Assembly (NCBI GenBank): GCA_003024785.1
Contig: PUQB01000529.1
Span: 62,001-126,000 of the forward strand
DNA from: Selaginella tamariscina
Lineage: Eukaryota > Streptophyta > Lycopodiopsida > Selaginellales > Selaginellaceae
Length of the DNA: 64,000 nucleotides
Direction: 5' to 3'
Below the pieces are notes generated by a model. That model ran no database searches, was not told where the DNA came from, and saw only the letters and a list, made by a program, of their open reading frames with translations. Positions 1-14,309 of this stretch are shown one piece after another; the stretch's first letter is position 1; every line of letters starts with the position of its first letter. The position numbers and the translations under genes are program-made.

Positions 1-3000
1 GCTAGACACTCCTTCTTTATTGTATAGTAGCTCACCTCTACTAGCTGCAACGTACAACTAATGTAAGTAATGGGATGACGTTGACCATGCACACTTGTAC
101 TCTCCTGCATCAACACGCCCTTAAGACCAATGTTAGAAGCATACATGCACAAGATGAAGGGACGAATGTAATCAGTGTACACCAAAACTGGAGGAGTTAT
201 TAATAACTTCGTAAGATCTGCAAATGCCTACCTACAATTGTTAAACTAGACAAGAGATGATGTTTGACGACTTCAGCAACGTCCGCAATGGTGCAATACA
301 ATCCGAAAGATGATTCACAAAATAATCAAGATATTATACCTTGCTAAAAAGTGTTGCACATTATTTACACACTTCGACGTAGGGAACTTCAGAACTACAA
401 TAAGTTTATCAGGATTGACTTGCAAACCTTCATGGGAAATGCAAGAGCCACTGCATCAAGACCTTCCATTGCAGCTGTGCCAACCGAACATTGTTTGTTG
501 CCAAGGCCTTTACCATGAAAATGGAGGACGCCAATCGTGATAACGTCGGCAATGCTAATAAGTGTGTCCAATCTCATCACACGCCCAACAATGGACTGCA
601 CATCCATGTCCATGGGCCCAACCTTGTGTTGGTACACGAGCAACGGCAATATCAATTTCCATCGGAGCATGACCATCTCCAACAATGAAATAGAACTAGA
701 GAATGTGAAGCTGCAAGTTGGAGAGGCGATGTCTCATATCGTTGTGCCAGTTGCAAAGCATCATCAAGAGTCATTGGAGCTAGTGCATGCACAAGCCCCA
801 CAAGGTCTTAATAAAGTGTTGACCACAACATACCTAACTTGATGCTGTCTGACATGTTAAGGCTTTATATGCAACAAAAAGCTCCAAAAATGAACATCAA
901 AATGCATCGTCGACTCAAATGAATCTTGACGAATACGATGCAATTGCTAAAAAAGTATTGTCACAGTTGTCAACATGCTTAAATGCATGTTTGAAGATTG
1001 CTAAAAAAATACTTTAATCCCATGAGTTACGACATCAAGATCATTGTACCATTACAACGTTATCCCTTAAGAAACTTGCACAAAACACTGTCTATAATAT
1101 TGGCCCAGAACCCTAACTTATATACATAAGCAAATGGTTTAAATTGAAACCAATTCAATAATTATCAAAATTAATAACAATACATGTGCATACGCCGTAC
1201 ATGTGGACTAATACGATTTTTTTCATGATTTATGTAGTTAACTGGTTAAGTTATTTATATTGGTCAACCAAAACTGTCTGTGAATATTTATGCTATAAAA
1301 TTGTTTTTAATTATTAATTTCATTTTATAAATTAACAGAAGGTAATTAGAAAGGTTCGGTTCAGTTAAATTGTAGTCTTTCACATGCCTATGCTTTTAAT
1401 TTCTATGTGTTCAATCTATATATTTTAAATTGCAAGTATAACATTCTTAGTATATACATTATGCATATCATAAATATAATATATACGAAAACTAAGAGGA
1501 AAAAATACAAGATTAACTAAGATTGTATCCGTATTTATATGGATGTATATATAACTAAATTCACATCTTATGAGTTTAACATAAAGAATATACTTAAATA
1601 CTTCATCTTTCATTAAACAAATTTAATATTTTAGTAGGTTACATTATGTTTGATATATTATTGAATTACTAATTATTATGTTAATAATTAATATAAGGCC
1701 AGATATAGCGTACTAAATACGATAATAATTAGTCTATAATATATAAAGTTTGAATGATAATTTCCTCACATTACATTCACACACACATACATATTTAAGT
1801 GCGTGTGTGTATAATATATGTATTACATGCGCTCTCCACTATACACGCATACGTGTAGATAGATATATAGATAGATAAATACGTACTATAATAATTGTAC
1901 ACCGGGCTAATATGTTTGTGTGTACCATAGAATATGCATAGATATGTAAAAGTATAGAGTATAAATAACACAAAGTGTGACAACTATATAAAAACACGTT
2001 ATATTGCGTTATGTAGAAACGGTGCTGTTTATATATGTACTAACATATTCTATATATACGTGAACATGCGGATACATGTAAGTGTATTATACAAGATTAT
2101 ATTAAGTATCTTGAATTATATTAGATATAATATATTACTACTATAGTAACACATTTTCTTTTAATTATAAAAATTAAATTATTTTAAAATAACTTTAGTA
2201 TTGCAGTGTGTGAGATGGCAAGATTGTAATACATGATGTTTGAGTATACAATCACAGTATATAGTTTAAACTAAAAATTTGGCCTTTCCATATGAACAAC
2301 ATTGCACACATACACGTATATTACATACGCACGTGTATCTATATACATGTTGATGAGAGGTAAGATTACTCTGCATTAAGATATTATAAAATTTACTAAT
2401 AAATACATTATAAACATTCATTTATTAAACACAAATATTGGTATCAGCAAACATGTATTATATTTACACACTGATACATGTGTCTATACAGGATGCATAT
2501 ATCTGTATATACAAGATAAAATTTGTTATATAATGATGTTTTTATATAATATATACAAGGAGTACAGAAATGATGTAAATAATAATGCTATACAGTTACA
2601 TATAATATATTTATAAGCATATACACGTGTAGGTATACATATGTGTGTGCCTGACATGTACATACATCTAACATTCAATGGGATATACATTTATCTAGAT
2701 GTACACGCTTGCATTCAACATATATATTGATACACACACAGACGCATATAATATGGGTACTAATATATTATAACATTTTATCCATGAGTCGATCAACCAA
2801 TTAAAAGAATATATTAGTTATAATGGTGATGATTCAAAATCTAATTTTATAATTAAAGAATAAATATGATATTATTATGATATAATTAATTGATATCACA
2901 ATTTATAAAATGATATGATAATAATTAATATCACAATTTATAAAATGATATTAATAATTGAAAAGGGATTATAGAAAACTTTAATAAAAAATTAACAGTG

Positions 3001-3684
3001 AAGATTATATATTATAGCTACATATCTGTGAATCTAATTTATATTTAAAGTTTATAATTATATTTAAATTATACGTTTCTTAAACATAGAATATTCTAAA
3101 TTTAAATTTGAATTCTTGCGGCGCAATTAACAACACCAGAAGAAACGTTAAACCTTCGACTTTATCATTTTAACAGCCGTAAACTGAGCTACTCCAGCTG
3201 ATTAATTATATGTATTACAAGTACATATCTGATACTGTACACCAAGTATAACAATCGTATAATAATCGTTATAAATATAATTAAACATTTAAGTTAATTT
3301 AGAAATTGCTGTTTTTATATTATTTAGTGAATGTATATTTATTTACTGACACTAAATTTAATAAAACTATATTCTTATTCTTAACTTAATATATATCATT
3401 ACTATTATTATTTGTATATTCCAGGGCATGATGTGTGTGCCTGTGTGTTAATTAGCATATATAGGAGTTTTAGATATCATTACTATTCTTCAAAGCTAAT
3501 ATAATTTAAAAAGAAATTATATCTAGATAGAATTAGCTATTTAAAATTAAAACTGAGGATGGAACAATAATTTAAATATAGCCAATACTTAAAGTTAAGT
3601 TTAAAGTATTAATTAATAAAAAATTAAAGATACTAAGAATATCCAAATACAAATAAAGCGTAACTTGAAATGAAGTCTATTGCT
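1..3684. other. AT-rich intergenic DNA, no supported gene
   Basis: I see no conserved coding sequence here. The short open frames at about 310-842 overlap on both strands and resemble nothing I recognise. From about 1,100 on, the DNA is dominated by TA, TGTA and CACATA runs. The end of the mitoribosomal-type gene begins at 3685. Confidence 0.6.
2886..2955. repeat. 35-bp direct repeat, two copies
   Basis: The string ATATCACAATTTATAAAATG occurs at 2893 and again at 2928, a 35-bp period, in AT-rich intergenic DNA. Confidence 0.8.
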
Positions 3685-4077
3685 CTACTTGTTCTTGGCT
3701 GCTGCTTGTCTTCTTTCCCTGGCTCGTTTCTGCAAAATAAAGTGTATATACGTCCATATATGTATGAGATATATGTAAGTTAACAAATATGGTATATGCA
3801 TGTGTATGCGTACATATGTGATGGATGTATGTGTGTATTGATTAACAAAGAGCTTACCCTGTAGTCGGCAATCATCTGAGGCATTTTCAACATAATCTCT
3901 GCCGTTGTTTTCTTTCTGAAGACAAACGTGTTATACGATACACCACATAGTTGTAGACTGACCTCTCGGCAGATATTCTATCGCCCTTGTGACCCTTCAT
4001 CACGTTTCTCATTTCTCCTCTTGGCTTATCATATGGCCATTCTCTGCAAAAATAAATAGCATTTATTTCGTTTTGAA

Positions 4078-4140
<63 letters not shown>

Positions 4141-4309
4141 CTTTAAGTTTGACTCTCTATACGTACGTGTTTTAGGAGCTTATGGAGCCATATTATATAA
4201 GTATGAACACCAAAGTCCTCGCTGTTACATCGAAAACGAGAAAGTGCAGGAACTGGACAAGTGGGTGTGCATACGTATACACGCAGGTGTGTGCATACAT
4301 CACCGTGCA

Positions 4310-4342
<33 letters not shown>

Positions 4343-4611
4343 CACACACACACACCACCCTGCATTTTTTCGATTTTGCACGTGTATGCGTATACGTATA
4401 CACATACATACCCGCCCGCGAGGAGGACCTGTCGCTTGATCTTTGCGCGTTTACGAGCAGAGAGTGCAAGGGGCTTCCAGTGCTTGTTCTCCCAGTATCC
4501 CCACACGCCCTTTTTCAGCTCATCGCCCCATCTCTTGAGCTTCTCCACGGGCATCTCCGGCGGTGGCATAGATGCTATCCTCTTCATCCATTCCGCTCTC
4601 CCTCCTCCCAT
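3685..4611 (-). CDS. Small basic protein, probable mitochondrial large-subunit ribosomal protein of the mL59/mL64 type
   Basis: Four exons on the minus strand (4611-4412, 4043-3963, 3915-3858, 3729-3685) join through GT-AG introns into an intact 127-residue protein. Exon 1 carries WGYWENKHWKPLALSARKRA, exon 2 EWPYDKPRGEMRNVMKGHKG, exon 3 EIMLKMPQMIADYR, and exon 4 the basic tail KRARERRQAAAKNK. The KMPQMI..(Y/W) segment recalls mammalian CRIF1/MRPL59 (mL64), and plant mitoribosomes contain an mL59/mL64 protein; this family link is from memory. The likely role is a structural part of the mitochondrial large ribosomal subunit. It diverges from RPT5 over a 133-bp telo-box-rich promoter, which suits a translation gene. 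Unlike its neighbours it needs no frame correction. The gene model is firm; the name is less so. Confidence 0.62.
4076..4138. repeat. (TG)n-(AG)n microsatellite in an intron
   Basis: A TG dinucleotide run passes directly into an AG run inside intron 1 of the mitoribosomal-type gene. Confidence 0.95.
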
Positions 4612-4744
4612 GAAACCCTAGCCCTAATTTTAACCTAGAAACAGGGGTTTAGGGTTTAATCACCTTAAATAAAATTTAAACAATAAAGGTAATTAGGGTT
4701 TTTAACGATCATCTTGTGTTAGGGTTCCACTTAGGGTTCGACGA
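4612..4744. promoter_or_regulatory. Divergent 133-bp promoter with several telo-box motifs
   Basis: This is all the DNA between the start codon of the minus-strand gene (4611) and that of RPT5 (4745). It holds AAACCCTA at the left edge, GTTTAGGGTTTAA near 4650, TTAGGGTTTTT near 4694, and TTAGGGTT twice near 4720-4738. AACCCTA (telo-box) elements are known in plant promoters of ribosomal and other growth-related genes. That both genes are driven from this spacer is inferred from spacing. Confidence 0.6.
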
Positions 4745-6783
<2,039 letters not shown>

Positions 6784-7799
6784 GGAACCTGTAGGTGTTT
6801 AATACTGTATAACCACCAAGTTTAGGTAGCTAACTTACTAAATTGTTCATAATTGTAAACTTAAAAATCCTTCATTAATCCACATAGTTAATGATACCAA
6901 GAAATTACATTAATTTACAGACTAAAACTACACACGCACACACACAAATGTGCACACGATTTATATAAGTTATTTGTTACAACCTTCTCAGTAGATATAT
7001 ACAGATTCATTTTGTTAAGCAAAGTTTTTCTTTCATAATATTTAAAAGAATGAATCTTCAATCTTTAAAATATGAATATTGCTTCAAATGATTTAATTTT
7101 TTTCATAATATTTTGAAAGAAATGTAATTTAAAACATACGTGTCAGTTGCAACCATTTTTGAATAAATTATGTTAAAAGAGTTTATACTCATAAAAAGTA
7201 TTATACATCCTCCATTATACATACTCATTCTTTTAATAAAAACATATAAATAATCACCTATTTATTCAAAAATAAAATAACAAATAAGTCAACAAATGAC
7301 ATATCATATTTGTTACTATCATATCAATTTTAATATTTTTGAAATATTTTTAACGGTTAAGACTTAAAATTTCAAAATATTTTAGTTCATGAAATTTTAA
7401 ATTTCCATAAACTCATAATTAAACAAAATTAACATTTCACATTTGTACATTAATGGTCAAAATAAAACATAAATTTAAATATATACTATTAAAGTCTAAT
7501 ATTAAAACATCAAAGAATTATATAACTAAAAATGCTAATTGTAAATTAATTAAAAATTTCAAAGAACTTATATAACTAAAAATGCTGATTGTAAATTATT
7601 TAATATTTCTGCTATTACTTAAATTTATTTAGTATATTCAGTGTTGAAGTTTAATTAACGGGTGTTTATGTAATTTTGAGGGGCTAAATTTGCAATAAAT
7701 ATGTGGTTTAATTAAATACAAATACACACAAAATTAGATATGTATAAAGGGCAGCGAAGAGAAAGGGCTTGTGTGTATGTGTACGCACGCGTGTATTCA
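6784..7799. other. AT-rich intergenic DNA
   Basis: This holds the 3' flank of RPT5 and then very AT-rich sequence. I see no gene. A short string, AACTTATATAACTAAAAATGCT, recurs with small changes near 7515 and 7565. Confidence 0.6.
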
Positions 7800-8136
7800 T
7801 AACACTATTTAAATGACATGTTTAGAATCCCTGCTTCCTTACAAACTGCAAGAAACAAACATAGTTAAAAGAAACTGACTGTTAATAACACATTATTATC
7901 AACGTTAAAAAACACATTTTTTAACATGTTAAAAAGCCATAATATATAAAGTTTGTTATTGTGATTATAACAGTCAATGTACCTGCTATGTGCTAGAAAT
8001 ACATATGACGCCTTCAATTGCCCTCCTTAACAGTACTGCACAATTAAAATCCATAATATCTTTATAATTATTATCACGGACATAAATATATACACATGGT
8101 ATACGCGGTCATACATACGCGCATACCTGCTATGTT
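7800..8136 (-). other. Probable spliced 3' UTR of the TLS1/CSU2-like gene
   Basis: Ten bases past the stop codon there is a strong donor (AG|GTATGC at 8127/8126). A 53-base candidate exon follows at 8035-7983, flanked by TTGTGCAG and AG|GTACAT. A further acceptor, TTTCTTGCAG, lies at 7846, opening a last exon from 7845. No continuing frame is apparent, so these look like two introns in the 3' UTR. Transcript data would settle it. Confidence 0.45.
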
Positions 8137-10046
8137 TTATCGACGCATATGGCGACTGCGTTCCCGTTTACGAAAGCGCTCCAGCATTATTTCGTCAGTT
8201 GCAGCTTGCCTCCTATTACGACCTTCACCACCACTCTCATTATTCCCTTGGCTGCTGGATTCTCCCTCCTTGTCCTTGTACAATTCAGGATGGTCTACAC
8301 ATATATAAGCATATATATATATATATATATATATTCAAGTGTAACACGCACATGTATACATACCTCTCCGAAGCTTTTCAGCATATTCACGGCCACGATG
8401 GAAGTAGTCGGCACTGTAACTGGATGGGATATTGATTGTGTCCTATAAAAATGACGTAAGTTTTAAGTGATCTAAAACTACAGTTATTAGCATATTAAGG
8501 ACTCTGATTGAAAGTTAGAATGGTGTGCTTTATATACTAGCTACCTGGTTCTGCCAACAAAAGGCCGCTTATCCTGAAGTTGCTTCTTTGCTGCTTCTGT
8601 CTCTTCAATATTCCTCAGTTTATATCTACAAACATCAATATAAGTCTTGCCGAAATGTGTGTATGCTATTAAAAAGAAGAACTTTAAAAACACATACTCG
8701 ATAGGAAGTTGGACTTCTGCAATACCAGTTGTCCACTGTGTGGAACTTTCTTCTGCATTTCTTCTTCTTACCTGGATGAATGAACAAGTTACGTAAGTAC
8801 TCTGAGTGCGTGCGTGCGCGTGTGTGAGAGAGAGAGCGGAATAGTGAAATATATGGAGACAATGAGGAAAAAAGGCGTATTTATCATATGAATATATCGA
8901 TCCATACATATATAACGTACCTTGAGGTGTTCGGGAATAACGTACAAATCTTCCGCAGGCTTTTCTGCATTACTTTTACACCATTTTCTTGCCTTCTCTC
9001 TTCTTGCGAGTTCCTGTTCAACATATTTAAGCCTGCATCGATGTTAGCTAACTGCATTGCAGACACGTACACAAACACACGCGCGCGCGCGATTGCAACT
9101 AAACCTATATCTAGTGTACATGTTGTTATATTATTGGATTTAGTTATGAAGTTTAGTACGTGTATTGCATAGCATTTCATAAGTATTGTCGTATGTTATG
9201 GGTTACATATATTGTAGATATTTTATAAAATCTTCTAGTCTAATATCATCATATGTACGATTATTTATATGATAAAGGCGTGTGTATTTCACTCACATGT
9301 TTGGATCCTCGACATTGACTGCTGTTTCCTGTGCGAATGTGTCCTGAAGTACAAGTTCTTCTTTCGCCTTCCACATCGGCTTTGTCTGAGCTCTTGGCAT
9401 TCGCTCCCGGGGAATTTCATTGGTTTGCTGTCACTCCAGATTTGCGTTCACGCTGCTTTTGCAAAGTCTCCCTCCTCCAGCGCTAGTCTGTTTACAATAT
9501 AAACTATTAGAGCATATATATTACATCTATATAGACATGTACTTGCGACTTCACAATGTTATAAAGAATATAACTGGTTAGATGCAGACGAGAAGTACAA
9601 AAGCATTGTCAAAAAAGAGATTCTCAAGGACTGTTAGACTTTTAGCAGGGCAATATAGCATAAGCTTTAATAAAGCTTACTAAAATGCATAAAGAATATA
9701 ATTGGTCAGATGCAGACAGGAAGTAAAAAAAGCATTGTCAAAAAAGGAGATCGTAAAGCACTGTTAGACTTAGCAATAAAGCATAAGCTTTTCTAAATCC
9801 TCAATATTATGTGTATGTGTTATATATGTACACAAATGAATAATATCATATTATTTAAATAAGTATATATGAAATCATCAAAATTATAATAATAAATGTA
9901 ACATATATCTTATGTGTATACGAGAATCTAAGATACTATTCAACGCTCAGCCATTCACATTGAAAATGAGAGAGTTGTCCTTACCGGCGCTCTTCTTCAT
10001 CGTCTTCATCATCTGAAACGAGGCGCTTCCTGAATTTCTTTCCCAT
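8137..10046 (-). CDS. CSU2: TLS1/C9orf78 (Hep_59/HCA59) family protein, CSU2-like
   Basis: Seven coding exons: 10046-9985, 9487-9297, 9032-8921, 8771-8698, 8625-8545, 8442-8364, 8294-8137. Recognisable segments are MGKKFRKRLVSDDEDDEEE, LALEE..LQKQRERKSGV, LQDTFAQETAVNVEDPNM, LKYVEQELA, SNAEKPAEDLYVIPEHLK, VRRRNAEESSTQWTTGIAEV, EYKLRNIEETEAAKKQLQ, INIPSSYSADYFHRG and the family C-terminus DEIMLERFRKRERS..MRR. The family is nuclear and linked to splicing; the Arabidopsis member CSU2 (COP1 SUPPRESSOR 2, from memory) binds COP1 through a coiled coil. The expected length is about 250 residues. Exon 2 has several apparent frame slips (around LALEE/LQKQ, an in-frame TGA after VTANQ, and before EELVLQ), and exon 5 ends one base out of phase. 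The start lies only 88 bp from the stop of the JmjC gene on the same strand. Confidence 0.82.
9560..9797. repeat. About 115-bp imperfect tandem duplication in intron 1 of the CSU2-like gene
   Basis: TAAAGAATATAACTGGTTAG, then GATGCAGAC..GAAGTA..AAAGCATTGTCAAAAAA, CTGTTAGACTT and AAAGCATAAGCTTT, occur at about 9572-9670 and again at about 9690-9795, with a few substitutions and short indels. Confidence 0.85.
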
Positions 10047-10134
10047 GGCGCTCCCCCACTAACCCTAGATGCCTCGCAAAAACCCTAAGATAAAAGCCCT
10101 AAAATTTCAAATTTCAGAACTTTAAAGAAGTAAT
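10047..10134. promoter_or_regulatory. 88-bp spacer between tandem minus-strand genes, with AACCCTA motifs
   Basis: This is all the DNA between the JMJD7-like stop codon (10135) and the CSU2-like ATG (10046). It holds AACCCTA near 10061, AACCCTA near 10081 and GCCCTAAAA near 10096. It must include the 3' end of the upstream gene and the leader of the downstream gene. Acting as a promoter is inferred from the telo-box motifs. Confidence 0.5.
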
Positions 10135-10888
10135 TTACATACGTTGAGAATTTACACATGATTGAAGAAACTGAAAGTATGCGTATTTGATATCATATTG
10201 CATATCATACCCTGCAATATAAAAATAAAAAACATTAATAAAACTTTAATATATATTAGAAATATGTATATATATGGAGACGTAATCATTTATAAGGTCG
10301 TATTAATAATTATCCCAACTTGAAATCTTAATTAATATATACGTATGTGTGTAATGCATAAATATTTCTTAAGGAAAATTTTAATTACTATATAATTTTA
10401 TAAAATTACTATTTTAATTTTTTATTAGAGTTATAATTACTACGTAATATCACTTTATATATAGTGCTTTACTTCTGCATTTAAATCAAGAAACGAAATA
10501 GCAAATATTATGTATTTTTAAATACGATATGTTTTGAATTACCTAATCTAAATACTTCATTAATTTATTTAAATTTAAAACAATTCAATCTTAACTATTA
10601 ATATGTTTATTGTGTAATTTAACATAATAATACATGTAGAAGTGCATGTATGGACATGCAAATATGAGTTATGACATCACATCTAAACATATACATGAGT
10701 TATGACATCACATCTAAACTATTTACAGTGTTAACGAGTTATATCATACACTGAAAATTATACATATATACATGCATATATTTATGATATATAATTAGAT
10801 GTGATATTAACTATGTGTATATATAACAAGAAAAGTGATGAAAATCAAAATAAGCATTTCAACACACACACACGCACACACACATATA

Positions 10889-10926
<38 letters not shown>

Positions 10927-13345
10927 TATGCACACCCACACAAACAAACAACTTACAAAATTGATGGCAATTGTCCTTCCTTCGGGGTCCGGCTGCTGGG
11001 AAACATGATGGAACCACATGCTTGGCCTACAAAAACAAATAAAACAAAAATAACTAAACAAAATAAATACAAATCACAACACAGACATTGAATATCATAC
11101 TACATGCAAAACAAAATATATAAATATATATAACAAATCAAGTAAGTTACATTTAATATGATTATGCCCATTAGTTACTTACAAATAAAGAATCTCCCCT
11201 GGTCCAACTGTACATTCATAAGGCTTATCTTCGGATTCGAAGTATCTTGGATATTTTTGCCTGGAATATTCTTCCATGAAATATCCAGATACGGATCTAC
11301 ACTCACCCACGGTATCCTTTGCTCTAGTGAATTAAGCTTGATATTGAAGTTCTCCCCATTCTGTCACATACGATATAGTGAGAGAGAGAGAGAGAAAAGG
11401 TGTGTGTGTGTGTGTGTGTTACGTTGATGGGAATATATAAGACGTGTATGTATGTATGCAAATCTACTTAGTTTTTTGTCATTAGTGACTCATTAGAATC
11501 TCAACACTTTTATTAGTGACACAAAGCGCAATAGATAGGTCTCAAACCTCATAATAACGTAATCTCAAAACTTCCACTCTACTTCACAATTTACAATATA
11601 TAATAGTATGAACAACACTCACGCGAGCATGAGACGTGTTTGCTAAGTTTGTTAAGCATAACAATTCCAAATGACGACTAGAAACAAAGAAACATTCATT
11701 TCAACAAAGATTAAAAAAAGAAAACTTACACAAGCACGATAGTTTACCATCCGCTAAAAGAAGACAAAACTATACATACATTATACAGAAACAAACACGT
11801 ACATACACATATACACTAAGTATAAGTTTAAGCGTAAGTATTAGGTATATAAAAGAGTTAATACCGCACGCACGTTAGTTTAACATTAAACTAAATTATA
11901 ACTAGAAAAAAAAAAAATTACACCTCGGATCTAGGCATTGTATCAGGACACGGAGACAAACATAACCAAAACAAGAGATTCCATCTTGCCAGCTAGTTCA
12001 AGGAAAGTGTATATAAAGAGCTAATTCACAATCAAGACAAGCCAAGAAAACTATTATAATAATCTATATCTATATCTACACACACACACACACACACAAC
12101 ACACCACACAGAGAGAGAGAGAGAGAGAGCTGTTAAGAACGTATGAATGCATCCATTAGACGTAGTTTTACACCTGTCAAGTTTATATACGTGTATGTGT
12201 GACACAACTATACATATCACACACGTAGAATATGTGTATGTATGTGTATATACATACACACATATGAAAGCTTACCGGTGAGCGTGTATAGTATGCAGTT
12301 GGATACTCGCAAACGTACAACTTATGAACATCTACAGGTGGTAATAGCGTGAAGTGCTTCTCCCCAGATACAACGGCGTACAGATTCTCATAATGGTCCT
12401 TGTGAAACGAAGTCACAGCAAGCTCGTTTCCTATCCACAGATTGACCGCATCCGGCAATGCACCAAAGGCTTCCGTTGCCCACGGCAAATCCACCTCAGC
12501 ATCTTCCCATAACCTCGTATACTCTGACCTGAAACAATTGTTTTGTTCCTGTGCATATGCAACGTTCCCCATTTTTCCTAGACTGGAATGTATTAGATAA
12601 ATATAATACATACATACATTTGATTATTATCTATATGGGTTTGCGTGTGTGTTTACGTGTATATGTATAAGAAGTCCGTGCATCATACTGCAAAAGAATA
12701 TGACGTTAGTTCATAAGGTCCACCAAACAAGGATGTTTCACATTTAACTTAATATTTATATGTCGTATCTTCGACTCATCTGCACACAGATTATACTGTA
12801 TATGGTACATTCCCATATAAATTGGAAGTATCCCATATATAGAAATCTATTTAAGTAGTTAAGATATCAAGTCATTTACCGACATTCACCTAATACCATC
12901 TGAATTATATGCAAACATACATCAGAAGTATGTATGCGCATAATACCTTGTAGAATTGCATCCAGCGCATCTCGGAAAGGCATCTTCTCAACGTGGGCGC
13001 TGACGAATACATGATCCTTTTCATCCGGGACATATGTACGGAAATCGGACTCGAAGTCGGACAGGCAGCCGTATTCCAAGCGCATTCCCTGTAGACTCAC
13101 CACGGAATCCGCGCGGCCATCGGGAGTGAAGTGGACACTGACGGGCTGCTCACCTAATGAATCGCGAAGATAGTCATTGGACACATTGTGAGAGCTTTCC
13201 AATGATTGATTGCGCCCGTGACAATGCACGGTTTGCCTGGCATGACGAAATCCCTCAAAAAACGCACTGGAGTGATTGGCGCCTCCACTCTCTCAATCTG
13301 GCGCCCTAGCGACAGCTCTCTCACCTCCTTTGATAACGCATCCAT
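10135..13345 (-). CDS. JMJD7: JmjC-domain 2-oxoglutarate oxygenase, JMJD7-like
   Basis: Five exons: 13345-12947, 12577-12276, 11360-11183, 11026-10957, 10211-10135. The protein is collinear with human JMJD7, a (3S)-lysyl hydroxylase with reported peptidase activity: ..VMPGKPCIVTGAINHW.. (residues about 35-50), SVHFTPDGRADSV, DLPWATEAFGALPDAVNLW, TSFHKDHYENLYAVVSGEKH (the HxD pair of the Fe(II) site and the Lys of the 2-oxoglutarate site), PSMWFHHVSQ (third Fe ligand), RTIAINF and YDMQYDIKYAYFQFLQS. The expected length is about 342 residues. I chose the ATG of MDALSKEVRELS at 13345; an upstream in-frame codon would add MPFIALSGG. Three one-base losses are implied: at TGGTCC near 13172, before MEEY in exon 3, and in a T run at the exon 4 donor. 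Exon lengths fit exactly once these are allowed for. Confidence 0.88.
10858..10921. repeat. (CA)n and (TG)n microsatellites in the last intron of the JMJD7-like gene
   Basis: An ACACACACACACGCACACAC run, a short TATA stretch, then an uninterrupted TG run. The two runs are complementary, so this could fold back as well as form alternating-dinucleotide structure. Confidence 0.9.
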
Positions 13346-14309
13346 GGCTTCTCCAACCCTAGACCCCCCGGAAAGGGCAATAAAGGGCAAGTACCCTAAT
13401 CATGTTAACGGATCGGTGATTTTAATCGTGCGGTGTAAAAGTGCGGGTAAAATGTGGGGGTTTATTGCGCTTTGGCAGGTACGGCCGCCGCCATGAGACG
13501 GGAAAATGGCCACGGACCACTGGCCCAAACCAAGCACGGTACGGTAGCAGCATTTGCCGATTTTATTTTTCTCCTCACTTTGATTTCACTTCGGAACGGA
13601 AGAGTTGCACGGCGCCCTGTTTCTTGATCTTTTCGTACTGCTGCATGTTCGCCGCTCATTTAATCGTGTGGAGGTCTCTTTTCTCCCTGCGAGATCTATT
13701 GGAAATTCGTGTTCTTGAGGCGTATCCGTGAAATCTCGAGTCTTTTTGGAGCAATAATGATGTTTCTGGCGATTTTTAATGTTTCTTCCGCTTCCGGTCG
13801 CAATGCAGGTGCGTTTCTGCTCTTTTCACTCCATTCTTTTGCTCAAAAATACTTCTTTGAATCCGTTTCTGTGAAAATCGCTGCTAGAATGCATTCCGCA
13901 ATGCAGAATGTCACAAACGAATGTTAAAATTTTCATCTTTAGGGTCAAAAATCCATGTTTTAGCTACCAGATTCATATTTCTGGACTCTAGAACCCAAAA
14001 TCCGTATCGGAATGCAGATTTTCACGAAAGGTCGCTGAAAATCGCAATCTTAGGGTCAAAGATCCATATGTGAGCTCTCAGATTCATCTTTCTGGCAGGT
14101 CCGGGAGGAGGATGGTGAGAACAATCGATAACCTCAAGGTTTATCAGATCTTGCATTCCCGGTAAGCCCATGTCAAAGTCAGGTTTCAAGCGGATAGAAT
14201 GTAGGAGCAGGTTTAGAGGAATTTTGGATATCAGAGCAGCATGGAACAGGTCTCTGTCTTTGCTGCACGAGCCCTAATTTAGGGCGATGAGGAATTGCAG
14301 AGGTTGATC
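13346..14309 (+). promoter_or_regulatory. Divergent promoter region and leader of the QWRF-like gene
   Basis: The JMJD7-like start (13345) and the QWRF-like start (14310) diverge here. AACCCTAGA lies just upstream of the JMJD7-like ATG. A possible 5' UTR intron runs from GCAG|GTGCGT at 13809 to TTCTGGCAG near 14098. Inside it, AGGGTCAAA.ATCCAT and CAGATTCAT.TTTCTGG occur twice with a spacing of about 110 bp (near 13940 and 14050). Two short upstream ORFs precede the start, at 14241-14282 (13 codons plus stop) and 14287-14307 (6 codons plus stop). Confidence 0.45.

Noticed and set aside
310-842. Overlapping open frames on both strands
   Set aside because: None shows a family motif, and overlap on both strands is expected by chance; composition does not favour either.
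4143-4469. Open frames through the (TG)n/(AG)n and TATA tracts, reading SLSLSLS and HTHTHT
   Set aside because: They are microsatellite artefacts inside introns; the same applies to frames at 5655-5911, 12,032-12,259, 54,064-54,566 and 57,119-57,489.
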